Shown: positions 9,163 to 20,556 of the stretch, piece after piece | Layout of the letters: the number at the start of each line of letters is the position of its first letter | Position numbering within the stretch: the first letter of the stretch is position 1 | NCBI RefSeq assembly: GCF_000749845.1 | Contig: NZ_JQHM01000001.1 | Span: 248,001-312,000 of the forward strand | Source of the DNA: Pectobacterium betavasculorum | Lineage (GTDB): Bacteria > Pseudomonadota > Gammaproteobacteria > Enterobacterales > Enterobacteriaceae | Reading direction: 5' to 3' | DNA: 64,000 nucleotides | Notes under the pieces: model-generated | Databases searched by the model: none | Seen by the model: the letters and a program-made list of their open reading frames with translations, nothing else | Told to the model about the DNA's origin: nothing | Made by a program: the position numbers and the translations under genes

Positions 9163-11970
9163 ATGCAGAACGGCGCGATGAAGGCCTGGCTGGATTCCTC
9201 CTATTTGGCGGGTGCGAATCAGTCCTACATAGAGCAACTCTATGAAGATTTTTTAACCGATCCTGACTCGATCGAACATAGCTGGCGCTCGATCTTCCAG
9301 CAATTGCCTACGAGCGGGGTCAAACCGGATCAGCTCCATTCCAAAACGCGCGACTATTTCCGCCGTCTGGCGAAAGACTCTTCGCGCTTTACCTCATCTG
9401 TCACCGATCCCGATATTGATGTCAAGCAGGTCAAAGTATTGCAGTTGATCAATGCGTTCCGCTTCCGTGGGCATCAGCAGGCCAATCTGGACCCGATTTT
9501 CCTGCGTCCTCAGGAACCTGTGGCAGAACTGGATCTGGATTATCATAACCTGACTCAGGATGACCTACAGGAATCCTTCAATGTAGGGTCTTTTGCCATC
9601 GGCAAAGACACGATGAAACTGGAAGATCTGTATGACGCGCTGAAACGCACCTATTGCGGTTCTATCGGTGCGGAATATATGCATATCACCAGCACGGAAG
9701 AGAAACGTTGGATCCAGCAACGTATTGAATCGGTAACCGGTCAGCCGTCGTTTACGGTAGAAGAGAAGCGCCGTTTCCTGAAAGAATTAACCGCAGCTGA
9801 AGGGTTGGAGCGTTATCTTGGGGCCAAATATCCTGGCGCCAAGCGTTTCTCATTGGAAGGCGGTGACGCACTGGTTCCAATGCTGAAAGAATTGATTCGC
9901 CATGCGGGTGCAAACGATACTCGCGAAGTTGTATTGGGGATGGCACACCGTGGTCGCCTCAACGTGCTGATCAACGTATTGGGCAAAAAATCTCAGGATC
10001 TGTTCGACGAGTTCGCCGGTAAGCATAAAGAACATCTGGGTACCGGTGACGTGAAGTATCACCAAGGCTTCTCTTCAGAATTTGATACTGCTGGTGGCCT
10101 GGTGCATTTGGCGCTGGCGTTCAACCCCTCGCATCTGGAGATTGTCAGCCCGGTAGTGACGGGATCGGTACGTGCGCGTCTCGATCGTCTGAATAGTGAA
10201 AGTGGCCCGCGTGTGTTACCGATCACCATTCACGGTGACGCGGCAATCAGCGGCCAGGGTGTGGTTCAGGAACTGTTGAATATGTCGACGGTGCGTGGCT
10301 ATGAAGTCGGTGGCACGCTGCGTATTGTGATCAACAACCGTATCGGCTTCACGACCTCCAACCCGCTGGACATCCGTTCCACTGAATACTGTACCGATAT
10401 CGGCAAAATGGTGCAGGCTCCCATTTTCCACGTTAATGCAGACGACCCGGAAGCGGTGGCGTTTGTTACACGTTTGGCGCTGGATTTCCGCAACGCTTTC
10501 AAACGCGATGTGTTCATCGATCTGATTTGTTACCGCCGCCACGGCCATAACGAAGCCGACGAACCCAGTGCAACGCAGCCAATGATGTACCAGAAGATCA
10601 AAAAGCACCCGACGCCACGTAAGGTGTATGCCGATCGTCTGGAACAGGAAAAGACGATCTCGCCGGAAGATGCTACTGAAATGGTCAATTTGTACCGTGA
10701 TGCATTGGATGCCGGGGAGTGTGTTGTCGATGAATGGCGTGAGATGGATATGCAGTCCTTCACCTGGACGCCGTATCTCAATCATGAATGGGATGAGCCT
10801 TATCCGCACAGTACGGAAATGAAACGTTTGCAGGAGCTTGCCAAACGTATCAGTGAAGTACCGGAAGGAATTGAGATTCATCCTCGTGTGGCTAAAGTTT
10901 ATTCTGACCGTGCCGAAATGGCCGCTGGCAATAAACCGTTCGACTGGGGCGGCGCAGAAACACTGGCTTACGCCACGTTGGTCGATGAAGGTATTCCGAT
11001 TCGTTTATCTGGTGAGGACAGCGGTCGCGGTACGTTCTTCCATCGTCATGCCGTCGTTCATAACCAGAAAAATGGCTCCAGCTACACACCGTTGAACCAT
11101 GTACATAACGGGCAGGGCGAGTTCAATGTGTGGGATTCCGTACTATCCGAAGAAGCGATACTTGCGTTTGAATACGGCTATGCGACCGCAGAACCGCGCA
11201 CGCTGACTATCTGGGAAGCGCAGTTTGGTGATTTTGCCAACGGTGCGCAGGTAGTGATCGATCAGTTCATCAGCTCCGGTGAGCAGAAGTGGGGCCGGAT
11301 GTGTGGTCTGGTCATGCTGTTGCCACATGGTTATGAAGGGCAGGGGCCAGAGCACTCGTCCGCCAGACTTGAACGCTATTTGCAACTGTGCGCTGAGCAA
11401 AATATGCAGGTCTGTATTCCGTCAACACCGGCGCAGGTTTATCACATGCTCCGCCGTCAGGCGCTGCGCGGTATGCGCCGTCCGCTGGTGGTCATGTCGC
11501 CGAAATCCCTGTTGCGCCATCCGCTGGCGATCTCTTCACTGGATGAACTGGCAAATGGTTCCTTCCAGCCAGCGATTGGTGAAGTAGAAGAATTAGATCC
11601 GGCAGCCGTGAAGCGTGTCGTGCTTTGTTCCGGTAAGGTCTACTATGATTTGCTGGAACAGCGCCGCAAGAACGAGCAAAAAGATGTCGCAATCGTCCGT
11701 ATCGAACAGCTTTATCCGTTCCCGCATCAAGCTGTTCAAGCGGCACTGGAACCTTTTTCCCAGGTTCATGATTTCGTATGGTGTCAGGAAGAGCCGCTGA
11801 ATCAGGGAGCCTGGTATTGTAGTCAGCACCATCTCCGTGAAGTAATTCCGTTTGGATCTTCTTTACGTTACGCAGGACGCCCGGCGTCTGCATCACCCGC
11901 CGTTGGCTATATGTCCGTACACCAGAAACAACAGAAAGATCTGGTCGATGACGCGCTGAACGTTGATTAA
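9163..11970 (+). CDS. sucA: 2-oxoglutarate dehydrogenase E1 component
   Basis: A 935-residue thiamine-diphosphate enzyme that decarboxylates 2-oxoglutarate and passes the succinyl group to SucB. It is close to E. coli SucA from the first residues (AWLDSSYLAGANQ). The cofactor-binding region includes MAHRGRLNVLINV and GDAAISGQGVVQE. The conserved C-terminal transketolase-like half includes GEDSGRGTFFHRHAV and a LPHGYEGQGPEHSSAR block. It starts the suc part of the sdh-suc operon, and sucB follows after 15 bases. Confidence 0.98.
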   Translation: MQNGAMKAWLDSSYLAGANQSYIEQLYEDFLTDPDSIEHSWRSIFQQLPTSGVKPDQLHSKTRDYFRRLAKDSSRFTSSVTDPDIDVKQVKVLQLINAFRFRGHQQANLDPIFLRPQEPVAELDLDYHNLTQDDLQESFNVGSFAIGKDTMKLEDLYDALKRTYCGSIGAEYMHITSTEEKRWIQQRIESVTGQPSFTVEEKRRFLKELTAAEGLERYLGAKYPGAKRFSLEGGDALVPMLKELIRHAGANDTREVVLGMAHRGRLNVLINVLGKKSQDLFDEFAGKHKEHLGTGDVKYHQGFSSEFDTAGGLVHLALAFNPSHLEIVSPVVTGSVRARLDRLNSESGPRVLPITIHGDAAISGQGVVQELLNMSTVRGYEVGGTLRIVINNRIGFTTSNPLDIRSTEYCTDIGKMVQAPIFHVNADDPEAVAFVTRLALDFRNAFKRDVFIDLICYRRHGHNEADEPSATQPMMYQKIKKHPTPRKVYADRLEQEKTISPEDATEMVNLYRDALDAGECVVDEWREMDMQSFTWTPYLNHEWDEPYPHSTEMKRLQELAKRISEVPEGIEIHPRVAKVYSDRAEMAAGNKPFDWGGAETLAYATLVDEGIPIRLSGEDSGRGTFFHRHAVVHNQKNGSSYTPLNHVHNGQGEFNVWDSVLSEEAILAFEYGYATAEPRTLTIWEAQFGDFANGAQVVIDQFISSGEQKWGRMCGLVMLLPHGYEGQGPEHSSARLERYLQLCAEQNMQVCIPSTPAQVYHMLRRQALRGMRRPLVVMSPKSLLRHPLAISSLDELANGSFQPAIGEVEELDPAAVKRVVLCSGKVYYDLLEQRRKNEQKDVAIVRIEQLYPFPHQAVQAALEPFSQVHDFVWCQEEPLNQGAWYCSQHHLREVIPFGSSLRYAGRPASASPAVGYMSVHQKQQKDLVDDALNVD

Positions 11971-11985
11971 ATAAAAGGATAGATA

Positions 11986-13212
11986 ATGAGTAGCGTAGAT
12001 ATTCTTGTACCCGACCTGCCTGAATCTGTAGCTGACGCCACCGTTGCTACCTGGCGTAAAAAGCCCGGCGATAGCGTTCAGCGTGATGAAGTATTGGTTG
12101 AAATTGAAACTGACAAAGTGGTGCTGGAAGTTCCAGCCTCTGAAGCCGGTATTCTGGATGCCGTGCTGGAAGACGAAGGCGCGACCGTCATGTCTCGCCA
12201 ACTGCTGGGCCGTATTCGCCGTGGCGATAGCTCCGGTAAAGAAACTGGCGAGAAATCGCAGAGTAAAGAATCGACACCGGCACAGCGTCATACGGCTGGT
12301 CTGGAAGAAGAGAACAGCGACGCGCTCAGCCCGGCAATTCGCCGTCTGATTGCCGAGCACGATCTCGATGCGTCGGCTATCAAAGGCAGCGGTGTCGGTG
12401 GTCGAATTACCCGTGAAGACGTGGATAAGCATTTAGCTGCCCAGAAGAAAGATTCTGGTAAAGCAACGAAGCCTGAAGCTCCGGCGGCTTCTCCTGCACC
12501 AGCTCTGGGTGCGCGCAGCGAAAAACGCGTACCGATGACACGCCTGCGTAAGCGCGTTGCAGAACGTCTGCTGGAAGCGAAAAACAGCACGGCAATGTTG
12601 ACTACGTTTAATGAAATCAACATGCAGCCGATCATGGACCTGCGCAAGCAATACGGCGAAGCCTTTGAGAAGCGTCACGGTGTACGTTTGGGCTTCATGT
12701 CCTTCTACATCAAAGCCGTCGTTGAAGCGCTGAAGCGTTACCCTGAAGTGAATGCTTCTATTGATGGCGAAGATGTGGTTTACCACAACTATTTCGATGT
12801 CAGCATTGCGGTTTCTACCCCGCGTGGTCTGGTTACGCCAGTACTGCGTGATGTGGATGCGTTGGGCATGGCCGACATCGAGAAGCGTATCAAAGAGCTG
12901 GCCGTGAAAGGCCGTGACGGCAAACTGACGGTTGAAGAATTGCTGGGTGGTAACTTCACGATTACCAACGGCGGTGTTTTCGGTTCTCTGATGTCCACCC
13001 CGATCATCAACCCGCCGCAGAGTGCGATTCTGGGTATGCACGCCATTAAAGATCGTCCAATGGCGGTTGATGGCCAGGTAGTTATTCTGCCGATGATGTA
13101 TCTGGCGCTGTCTTACGATCACCGCTTGGTCGATGGTCGTGAATCCGTTGGCTTCCTCGTGACGGTGAAAGAGATGCTGGAAGATCCAGCGCGTCTGCTG
13201 TTGGACGTGTAG
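11986..13212 (+). CDS. sucB: dihydrolipoyllysine succinyltransferase (E2 of 2-oxoglutarate dehydrogenase)
   Basis: A 408-residue E2. The N-terminal lipoyl domain carries the lipoate lysine at Lys44 ([11 protein letters not shown]). The peripheral subunit-binding domain is at about 110-150 ([21 protein letters not shown]). The catalytic domain ends with [14 protein letters not shown], giving His379 and Asp383. A flexible Ala/Pro/Lys-rich linker lies at about 150-175. It forms the core of the complex with SucA and the shared E3. Confidence 0.98.
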   Translation: MSSVDILVPDLPESVADATVATWRKKPGDSVQRDEVLVEIETDKVVLEVPASEAGILDAVLEDEGATVMSRQLLGRIRRGDSSGKETGEKSQSKESTPAQRHTAGLEEENSDALSPAIRRLIAEHDLDASAIKGSGVGGRITREDVDKHLAAQKKDSGKATKPEAPAASPAPALGARSEKRVPMTRLRKRVAERLLEAKNSTAMLTTFNEINMQPIMDLRKQYGEAFEKRHGVRLGFMSFYIKAVVEALKRYPEVNASIDGEDVVYHNYFDVSIAVSTPRGLVTPVLRDVDALGMADIEKRIKELAVKGRDGKLTVEELLGGNFTITNGGVFGSLMSTPIINPPQSAILGMHAIKDRPMAVDGQVVILPMMYLALSYDHRLVDGRESVGFLVTVKEMLEDPARLLLDV

Positions 13213-13230
13213 TCCGACAGGTAGCCTTTT

Positions 13231-13258
13231 GGGCGGATAATCCTGACGGTTTCCGCCC
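13231..13258 (+). other. hairpin in the sucB-sucC spacer
   Basis: GGGCGGA (13231-13237) pairs with TCCGCCC (13252-13258) across a 14-base loop. It begins 18 bases after the sucB stop. No T-run follows, so it may protect or process the mRNA rather than end it. The rest of the 196-base spacer shows only an AT-rich run before sucC. Confidence 0.5.
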
Positions 13259-13408
13259 GAAATACAGATTAAGTGCTATGCAGGCCGTTTTTTCTCAACG
13301 GCGTTATCCAAATATATCAGAGAGTTTATGGCGTTTTTCTCTACCGAAAGATTCGGTGATGAAAAATCGTCTGCCGACTTATCTCCAAACCTAAATGGAT
13401 AGAACATC

Positions 13409-14575
13409 ATGAATTTACACGAGTATCAGGCAAAACAACTCTTTGCTCGATATGGTTTACCGGCACCGACCGGCTATGCCTGTACTACACCGCGTGAAGC
13501 AGAAGAAGCCGCATCTAAGATTGGCTCGGGTCCGTGGGTCGTAAAATGTCAGGTTCACGCTGGTGGTCGCGGTAAAGCAGGCGGCGTTAAAGTGGTCAGC
13601 AACAAAGAAGACATTCGCGCTTTTGCTGAAAACTGGCTGGGTAAAAAACTCGTTACTTATCAAACTGACGCGCAGGGCCAACCGGTTCATCAGATTCTGG
13701 TTGAAGCGGCAACGGATATCGACAAAGAGCTTTATCTGGGCGCTGTTGTTGACCGTGGTACGCGTCGTGTCGTGTTCATGGCGTCCACTGAAGGTGGCGT
13801 AGAAATTGAAAAAGTTGCGGAAGAGACGCCGGAACTGATCCATAAAGCGGCCATCGATCCACTGGTAGGCCCACAGCCTTATCAGGGCCGTGAGCTGGCT
13901 TTCAAATTGGGTCTGAGCGGCAAGCAAGTTGCTCAGTTCACCAAAATTTTCATGGGTCTGGCAACGCTGTTCCTTGAGCGTGACCTGGCGCTGGTAGAAA
14001 TCAACCCATTGGTTATCACTAAGCAGGGCGATCTGATCTGTCTGGATGGCAAACTGGGCGCGGACGGCAATGCACTATTCCGTCAGCCTGAGCTGCGTGA
14101 AATGCGTGACCCAAGCCAGGAGGATTCCCGTGAAGCACATGCGGCACAGTGGGAACTGAACTATGTTGCGCTGGACGGCAACATTGGCTGTATGGTGAAC
14201 GGTGCGGGTCTGGCGATGGGTACCATGGACATCGTGAAACTGCACGGCGGTTCGCCTGCTAACTTCCTCGATGTTGGCGGTGGCGCGACGAAAGAACGTG
14301 TGACTGAAGCATTCAAAATTATCCTGTCTGACGACAAGGTAAAAGCCGTCTTTGTTAACATCTTTGGTGGCATCGTACGTTGCGATTTGATCGCTGACGG
14401 CATCATCGGCGCGGTAGCCGAAGTGGGCGTTAGCGTGCCGGTTGTGGTACGTCTTGAAGGAAATAATGCGGAACTGGGTGCCAAGAAACTGGCGGATAGC
14501 GGCCTGAATATTATTGCTGCGACCAGCCTGACGGGTGCAGCTCAGCAGGTTGTTGCAGCAGCGGGAGATAAATAA
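13409..14575 (+). CDS. sucC: succinyl-CoA synthetase beta subunit
   Basis: A 388-residue ATP-grasp protein that forms succinate and nucleoside triphosphate from succinyl-CoA with SucD. The N-terminus [18 protein letters not shown] is the family signature. The nucleotide-binding stretch [17 protein letters not shown] and the EINPLVIT and [10 protein letters not shown] motifs are all present. Length equals that of E. coli. The stop codon shares one base with the sucD ATG. Confidence 0.98.
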   Translation: MNLHEYQAKQLFARYGLPAPTGYACTTPREAEEAASKIGSGPWVVKCQVHAGGRGKAGGVKVVSNKEDIRAFAENWLGKKLVTYQTDAQGQPVHQILVEAATDIDKELYLGAVVDRGTRRVVFMASTEGGVEIEKVAEETPELIHKAAIDPLVGPQPYQGRELAFKLGLSGKQVAQFTKIFMGLATLFLERDLALVEINPLVITKQGDLICLDGKLGADGNALFRQPELREMRDPSQEDSREAHAAQWELNYVALDGNIGCMVNGAGLAMGTMDIVKLHGGSPANFLDVGGGATKERVTEAFKIILSDDKVKAVFVNIFGGIVRCDLIADGIIGAVAEVGVSVPVVVRLEGNNAELGAKKLADSGLNIIAATSLTGAAQQVVAAAGDK

Positions 14576-15447
14576 TGTCCATTCTGATTAATAAAAATAC
14601 CAAGGTTATCTGTCAGGGTTTTACTGGTAGTCAGGGGACATTCCACTCTGAGCAAGCACTTGCTTACGGTACGCAAATGGTCGGTGGTGTGACGCCAGGT
14701 AAAGGCGGCACGGAACATCTGGGTCTGCCCGTATTTAATACGGTGCGTGAGGCGGTAGAAGCGACGGGCGCAACGGCATCCGTTATCTACGTTCCGGCAC
14801 CGTTCTGTAAAGACTCCATTCTGGAAGCTATTGACGCAGGTATCGAGCTGATCATCTGTATCACCGAAGGTATCCCGACGCTGGATATGCTGACGGTGAA
14901 AGTGAAACTCGACCAGAGCGGCGTGCGGATGATCGGCCCGAACTGCCCAGGTGTGATCACACCGGGCGAATGTAAGATCGGTATTATGCCGGGCCATATT
15001 CACCTGCCGGGTAAAGTGGGCATCGTTTCTCGTTCTGGTACCCTGACGTATGAAGCCGTGAAGCAAACGACCGATGCGGGTCTGGGTCAGTCCAGCTGTG
15101 TGGGTATCGGCGGCGACCCGATCCCAGGTTCTAACTTCATCGATATTCTGAAGCTGTTTGAGCAGGATCCGCAGACGGAAGCCATCGTGATGATCGGTGA
15201 AATCGGCGGTACGGCGGAAGAAGAAGCGGCTGCCTACATTAAAGAGCACGTGACGAAACCGGTTGTCGGCTACATTGCGGGTGTGACGGCACCGAAAGGT
15301 AAGCGTATGGGCCACGCTGGCGCCATCATCGCCGGTGGTAAAGGCACCGCTGACGATAAATTTGCAGCGTTAGAAGCGGCGGGTGTTAAAACCGTTCGCA
15401 GCCTGGCGGATATCGGCGATGCAGTAAAATCAATATTAACACGTTAA
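14575..15447 (+). CDS. sucD: succinyl-CoA synthetase alpha subunit
   Basis: A 290-residue subunit with an N-terminal CoA-binding fold ([11 protein letters not shown], residues 14-24). His247 in [12 protein letters not shown] is the residue phosphorylated during catalysis. Last gene of the sdhCDAB-sucABCD block, followed within 25 bases by a strong terminator. Confidence 0.98.
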   Translation: MSILINKNTKVICQGFTGSQGTFHSEQALAYGTQMVGGVTPGKGGTEHLGLPVFNTVREAVEATGATASVIYVPAPFCKDSILEAIDAGIELIICITEGIPTLDMLTVKVKLDQSGVRMIGPNCPGVITPGECKIGIMPGHIHLPGKVGIVSRSGTLTYEAVKQTTDAGLGQSSCVGIGGDPIPGSNFIDILKLFEQDPQTEAIVMIGEIGGTAEEEAAAYIKEHVTKPVVGYIAGVTAPKGKRMGHAGAIIAGGKGTADDKFAALEAAGVKTVRSLADIGDAVKSILTR

Positions 15448-15493
15448 TCGGTTATTCGATTAAACACGCTAGCCACCTTCGGGTGGCTTTTTT
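15440..15493 (+). ncRNA. possible SdhX-like 3' UTR small RNA
   Basis: In E. coli the small RNA SdhX (RybD) is released from the 3' end of the sdh-suc transcript and uses its terminator. Here the sucD 3' UTR is short, AT-rich and ends in a clean terminator with a T-run, the shape expected for an Hfq-bound 3' UTR RNA. The 5' limit given is arbitrary. I see no sequence proof beyond position and shape. Confidence 0.3.
15471..15493 (+). terminator. terminator of the sdh-suc operon
   Basis: AGCCACC (15471-15477), a TTCG loop and GGTGGCT (15482-15488), followed by a T-run to 15493. A textbook rho-independent terminator 24 bases after the sucD stop. Confidence 0.92.
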
Positions 15494-16178
15494 ATGAAAA
15501 ATAAGATGGCATTCAAGAGGATAAAATAAGAGAAAGTAGCGTTAATATTCGCAACAATTCGGAAACAATAAATAAACGAAAGGATAAGTAATAAAATAAG
15601 AAAAATCATACAGAAAACAGAATAAAGAAAATGCGCTTTATTGTATGTGGATAATCGATAACGGAAAGTGAAGATTATATTGCTGAATTAATTTTAATTA
15701 AACCTAAAAGTCACATTGCATTAACAATGAGCGCAATAAAGAAATTAATGCAACGCACCAATCACGAGAAAAGCGTTAAATTGTTTTAGATCAAAAAACG
15801 CCTCTGGATATAATTTCTGAAATAGGCTTAAATTGCGCGAGGTCAATTATCGTCTTCCGCGTTATTTAGTGGAAAAGTTGATTTGAAGCCAAAAACCTAG
15901 TCTGGGTCACGTAAAAACCTATTTATTGTAGGGGATTACAGGCGTAATATACGGCTACCTCCTTACGGGGTACGCTATTTGTAATACTTGTGATTTATCT
16001 TGAGCTTGCTGTCAGGGCGTCACAGTGTGACTGCCTTGGTGAACGGTATTTTTAGCGTTTTTTACAGCCTGTGTTAAAGCAATTCTTGTTGTGTTCTTTT
16101 TGGGTGTCATGGCCGGATGTTTGGCAGCTTGTCAGCGTTTGCAAGCTAATCCCTTCCTGCGAGGAGCAAGGAGTCAAA
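15494..16178 (+). promoter_or_regulatory. AT-rich cydA control region
   Basis: 685 bases hold no convincing gene. The in-frame extension of cydA back to 16071 lacks family similarity. At 15781-15794 TTGTTTTAGATCAA resembles an FNR box (TTGAT-N4-ATCAA), and TATAAT at 15809-15814 is a perfect -10 just after it. Runs such as TTAATTTTAATTAAA near 15690 resemble ArcA-type AT-rich sites. In E. coli cydAB is controlled by ArcA and FNR from a long upstream region. The individual sites here are unproven. Confidence 0.5.
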
Positions 16179-17747
16179 ATGTTTGATGTAGTCGAACTGT
16201 CACGTTTACAGTTTGCCTTAACCGCAATGTACCATTTTCTATTCGTACCATTAACGCTGGGGATGGCGTTTTTGCTGGCGATTATGGAAACGGTATATGT
16301 GCTGTCCGGCAAACAAATCTATAAAGATATGACCAAATTCTGGGGCAAGTTATTCGCAATTAACTTCGCTCTGGGGGTCGCTACCGGATTGACCATGGAG
16401 TTTCAATTCGGGACCAACTGGTCATATTTCTCTCACTACGTCGGGGATATTTTCGGCGCACCGCTGGCGATTGAAGGCCTGATGGCATTCTTCCTGGAAT
16501 CGACCTTTGTTGGCTTATTCTTCTTCGGTTGGGACCGTCTAGGAAAAGTGCAGCATATGGCCGTAACCTGGTTGGTTGCTCTGGGCTCTAACTTCTCTGC
16601 ACTGTGGATTCTGGTCGCCAATGGCTGGATGCAAAATCCTATCGCATCGGATTTCAACTTCGAAACCATGCGTATGGAAATGGTGAGTTTCGCCGATCTG
16701 GTACTGAATCCGGTTGCGCAGGTGAAATTCGTTCACACAGTGGCAGCAGGTTACTGTACTGGCGCGATGTTCATTCTGGGCATCAGTTCCTACTATCTGC
16801 TGAAAGGCCGCGACATTGCCTTTGCTAAGCGTTCATTCGCCATTGCAGCAAGCTTCGGTCTGGCTTCTGTGCTGTCCGTTATCGTACTGGGTGATGAATC
16901 CGGTTATGAAATGGGTGACGTGCAGAAAACCAAACTGGCAGCGATTGAAGCCGAATGGGAAACTCAGCCCGCTCCGGCATCCTTTACGCTGATCGGCATC
17001 CCGAACCAGGACACGATGGAAAATAACTATGCCATCAAGATTCCTTACGCTCTGGGGATAATTGCCACTCGTTCGACTGACAAAGAAGTCACCGGTCTGA
17101 AAGAGCTGATGGCGATGCATGAAGTGCGTATTCGTAATGGTATGCAGGCTTACCATTTGTTGGAAGAATTACGTGCAGGCAACACCGACCCAGCGGTTAA
17201 AGCAGCATTCGATCAGTCTAAGCAAGATCTGGGCTATGGCCTGTTGCTGAAACGCTATACGCCGAAAGTCTCTGATGCGACAGAAACGCAGATTAAGCAG
17301 GCGGTTAAAGATTCTATTCCACGCGTTGCACCGCTGTATTTCTCATTCCGTATCATGGTGGGTTGCGGCATTCTGATGCTGTTGATCATCGGCCTGTCTT
17401 TCTGGACCGTCCTGCGTGGCAAAATTGGTCAGAAACGCTGGCTGCACCGGATCGCGCTGTATGGTATTCCGCTGCCGTGGATTGCTATCGAAGCTGGCTG
17501 GTTTGTCGCTGAATATGGCCGCCAACCTTGGGCCATCGGTGAAATACTGCCAACGGCCGTCGCGACGTCATCACTGACCGCAGGGGATATCCTGTTCTCA
17601 ATGGCGCTGATCTGTGGTCTGTATACGCTCTTCCTGGTTGCAGAAATGTATCTGATGTTCAAATACGCACGTTTGGGGCCGAGCAGCCTGAGAACGGGGC
17701 GCTACCATTTTGAACAACCTATAGCAGCTGCGCAGGAAGCACGGTAA
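16179..17747 (+). CDS. cydA: cytochrome bd-I ubiquinol oxidase subunit I
   Basis: A 522-residue multi-helix membrane protein that oxidises ubiquinol and carries hemes b558, b595 and d. His19 in [15 protein letters not shown] is the b595 ligand. The periplasmic Q-loop lies around residues 250-330. The ATG at 16179 has an AAGGAG site at 16169-16174 and gives the E. coli length. An upstream in-frame start at 16071 is rejected. Confidence 0.98.
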   Translation: MFDVVELSRLQFALTAMYHFLFVPLTLGMAFLLAIMETVYVLSGKQIYKDMTKFWGKLFAINFALGVATGLTMEFQFGTNWSYFSHYVGDIFGAPLAIEGLMAFFLESTFVGLFFFGWDRLGKVQHMAVTWLVALGSNFSALWILVANGWMQNPIASDFNFETMRMEMVSFADLVLNPVAQVKFVHTVAAGYCTGAMFILGISSYYLLKGRDIAFAKRSFAIAASFGLASVLSVIVLGDESGYEMGDVQKTKLAAIEAEWETQPAPASFTLIGIPNQDTMENNYAIKIPYALGIIATRSTDKEVTGLKELMAMHEVRIRNGMQAYHLLEELRAGNTDPAVKAAFDQSKQDLGYGLLLKRYTPKVSDATETQIKQAVKDSIPRVAPLYFSFRIMVGCGILMLLIIGLSFWTVLRGKIGQKRWLHRIALYGIPLPWIAIEAGWFVAEYGRQPWAIGEILPTAVATSSLTAGDILFSMALICGLYTLFLVAEMYLMFKYARLGPSSLRTGRYHFEQPIAAAQEAR

Positions 17748-17760
17748 ACAGGAGTCCACT

Positions 17761-18900
17761 ATGTTTGAATATGAAGTCTTACGTTTTATCTGGTGGCTGT
17801 TGATCGGTATTTTGCTGATTGGCTTCGCCATCACTGATGGTTTTGACATGGGTGTGGGCATTCTGGTTCGTCTGATGGGACGTGGGGATACTGAGCGTCG
17901 TGTCATGATTAACAGTATTGCTCCGCACTGGGACGGTAACCAGGTATGGTTGATCACCGCAGGTGGTGCGCTGTTTGCTGCCTGGCCGATGGTTTACGCT
18001 GCCGCGTTCTCCGGTTTCTACATTGCCATGATTCTGGTGCTGGCCTCGTTGTTCTTCCGTCCTGTCGGCTTCGATTACCGTTCAAAAATCGAAGATCCGC
18101 GCTGGCGTGGAATGTGGGACTGGGGCATCTTCATTGGTAGCTTTGTCCCGCCGGTTGTCATTGGTGTAGCGTTTGGCAACCTGTTGCAGGGGGTGCCGTT
18201 CCACGTCGATGAGTATCTGCGTCTGTACTACACCGGAAACTTCTTCCAACTGTTGAACCCGTTTGGCTTGCTGGCTGGTGTAGTGAGTCTGACAATGATT
18301 CTTGCTCAGGGGGCAACTTACCTGATGATGCGGACCACTGGCGACCTGCACGTGCGTTCCAAATCTGCCGCGCAGATTTCTGCATTGGTCATGATGGTGG
18401 CGTTTGCTCTGGCTGGCGTATGGGTGATTTACGGTATTGATGGTTATGTGGTGACCTCTGCGATTAACACGGCGGCTGAGTCTAATCCACTGCGTAAAGA
18501 AGTTGTTCAGCAGGCGGGTGCCTGGTTGGTTAACTTCAACAACCATCCGGTATTGTGGGCTATCCCCGTGCTGGGCGTGGTGTTACCTGTGTTGACGACC
18601 CTCATGGCGCGCGCAGAGAAAGGGGCATGGGCATTCTTGTTCTCTTCTCTGACTATCGCTTGTGTGATTCTGACTGCTGGGATCGCTATGTTCCCGTTCA
18701 TCATGCCGTCAGTAACGATGCCTAACGTCAGCTTGACGGTATGGGATGCGACATCGAGCCTGCTGACGCTGAAAGTGATGACAGTGGTTGCGATTATATT
18801 CGTTCCTATCGTGCTTTCTTATACCGCATGGTGTTACTACAAGATGTTCGGTCGCATTACCAAAGAGCAGATTGAGCAAAACACTCACTCTATGTACTAA
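17761..18900 (+). CDS. cydB: cytochrome bd-I ubiquinol oxidase subunit II
   Basis: A 379-residue integral membrane partner of CydA. It begins MFEYEVLRFIWWLLIGILLIGFAITDGFDMG across the family signature (GFDMG). It also shows NSIAPHWDGNQVWLITAGGALFAAWP-like residues near 50-75, as in E. coli. It starts 13 bases after cydA with AGGAG upstream and is followed by cydX. Confidence 0.98.
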   Translation: MFEYEVLRFIWWLLIGILLIGFAITDGFDMGVGILVRLMGRGDTERRVMINSIAPHWDGNQVWLITAGGALFAAWPMVYAAAFSGFYIAMILVLASLFFRPVGFDYRSKIEDPRWRGMWDWGIFIGSFVPPVVIGVAFGNLLQGVPFHVDEYLRLYYTGNFFQLLNPFGLLAGVVSLTMILAQGATYLMMRTTGDLHVRSKSAAQISALVMMVAFALAGVWVIYGIDGYVVTSAINTAAESNPLRKEVVQQAGAWLVNFNNHPVLWAIPVLGVVLPVLTTLMARAEKGAWAFLFSSLTIACVILTAGIAMFPFIMPSVTMPNVSLTVWDATSSLLTLKVMTVVAIIFVPIVLSYTAWCYYKMFGRITKEQIEQNTHSMY

Positions 18901-18916
18901 GTAAGGAGCTAAATTT

Positions 18917-19033
18917 ATGTGGTATTTTGCCTGGATACTCGGAACGCTTCTTGCTTGCTCACTGGGGATCATTACGGCCCTGGCTATTGAGCAGAGTGAG
19001 GCAAGCAAAGCGGCTGAAGAAGATAAGCAATGA
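18917..19033 (+). CDS. cydX: cytochrome bd-I accessory subunit CydX
   Basis: A 38-residue single-helix protein beginning MWYFAWILGTLLACSLG, nearly identical to the start of E. coli CydX (YbgT). CydX is required for a stable, active bd oxidase. AAGGAG at 18902-18907 precedes the ATG. Its TGA overlaps the ybgE ATG by four bases. The gene is short enough to be missed by ORF length cut-offs. Confidence 0.95.
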   Translation: MWYFAWILGTLLACSLGIITALAIEQSEASKAAEEDKQ

Positions 19034-19323
19034 GTGATCTGGTCGATAAACTCTATCGCCTGATGGATAAGAGCCCGATAAGGGCTCTTTCCCTTATCAT
19101 GGCGTTACTACTGGCTGGCTGTGTATTCTGGGATCCGACGCGCTTTGCGGCGCGTACCAGTGAACTCGCGGTTTGGCAGGGGCTGCTATTGATTTGGGCG
19201 GTTTGCGCTGGCGTTGTTCATGGCGTCGGTTTCCGTCCACATCGTCTGCTCTGGCGAGCGTTTTTCGCACCACTTCCCGCCTTTGTGATCCTGTGCGCAG
19301 GATTGTACTATTTCTTCGGTTAA
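19030..19323 (+). CDS. ybgE: cyd operon protein YbgE
   Basis: A 97-residue membrane protein with about three hydrophobic segments (SLIMALLLAGCVFW, LLLIWAVCAGVVHGVGF and FVILCAGLYYFFG). Length and position (cydA-cydB-cydX-ybgE) match E. coli. Molecular role unknown. It is translationally coupled to cydX. Confidence 0.93.
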   Translation: MSDLVDKLYRLMDKSPIRALSLIMALLLAGCVFWDPTRFAARTSELAVWQGLLLIWAVCAGVVHGVGFRPHRLLWRAFFAPLPAFVILCAGLYYFFG

Positions 19324-19345
19324 AATAGCTTCCTATTCCATTTCG

Positions 19346-19380
19346 TTATGGGTTGCTTGCAGCCCATAATTATTTTCTTT
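19346..19380 (+). terminator. cyd operon terminator
   Basis: TTATGGG (19346-19352) pairs with CCCATAA (19363-19369). The T-rich stretch TTATTTTCTTT follows to 19380. It lies 23 bases after ybgE. Confidence 0.75.
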
Positions 19381-19396
19381 CCGCTGTCACAATCCA

Positions 19397-19425
19397 TTCC
19401 AAACCTCATTTCTCTTGCGTATAGT
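19397..19425 (+). promoter_or_regulatory. candidate promoter of ybgC-tolQRA
   Basis: TATAGT at 19420-19425 is a good -10, with a weak TTCCAA (19397-19402) 17 bases upstream. It lies between the cyd terminator and ybgC and would start transcription near 19432, about 25 bases before the GTG of ybgC. Confidence 0.45.
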
Positions 19426-19456
19426 AGCGAGGTTTAATGCATTACTGGGATGTAGA

Positions 19457-20544
<1,088 letters not shown>

Positions 20545-20556
20545 TCAGGGGGGATC

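Noticed and set aside
16071-16178. N-terminal extension of cydA by 36 codons
   Set aside because: The family start [12 protein letters not shown] at 16179 has a strong ribosome site. The extension lacks similarity and would be unusual before the first membrane helix.
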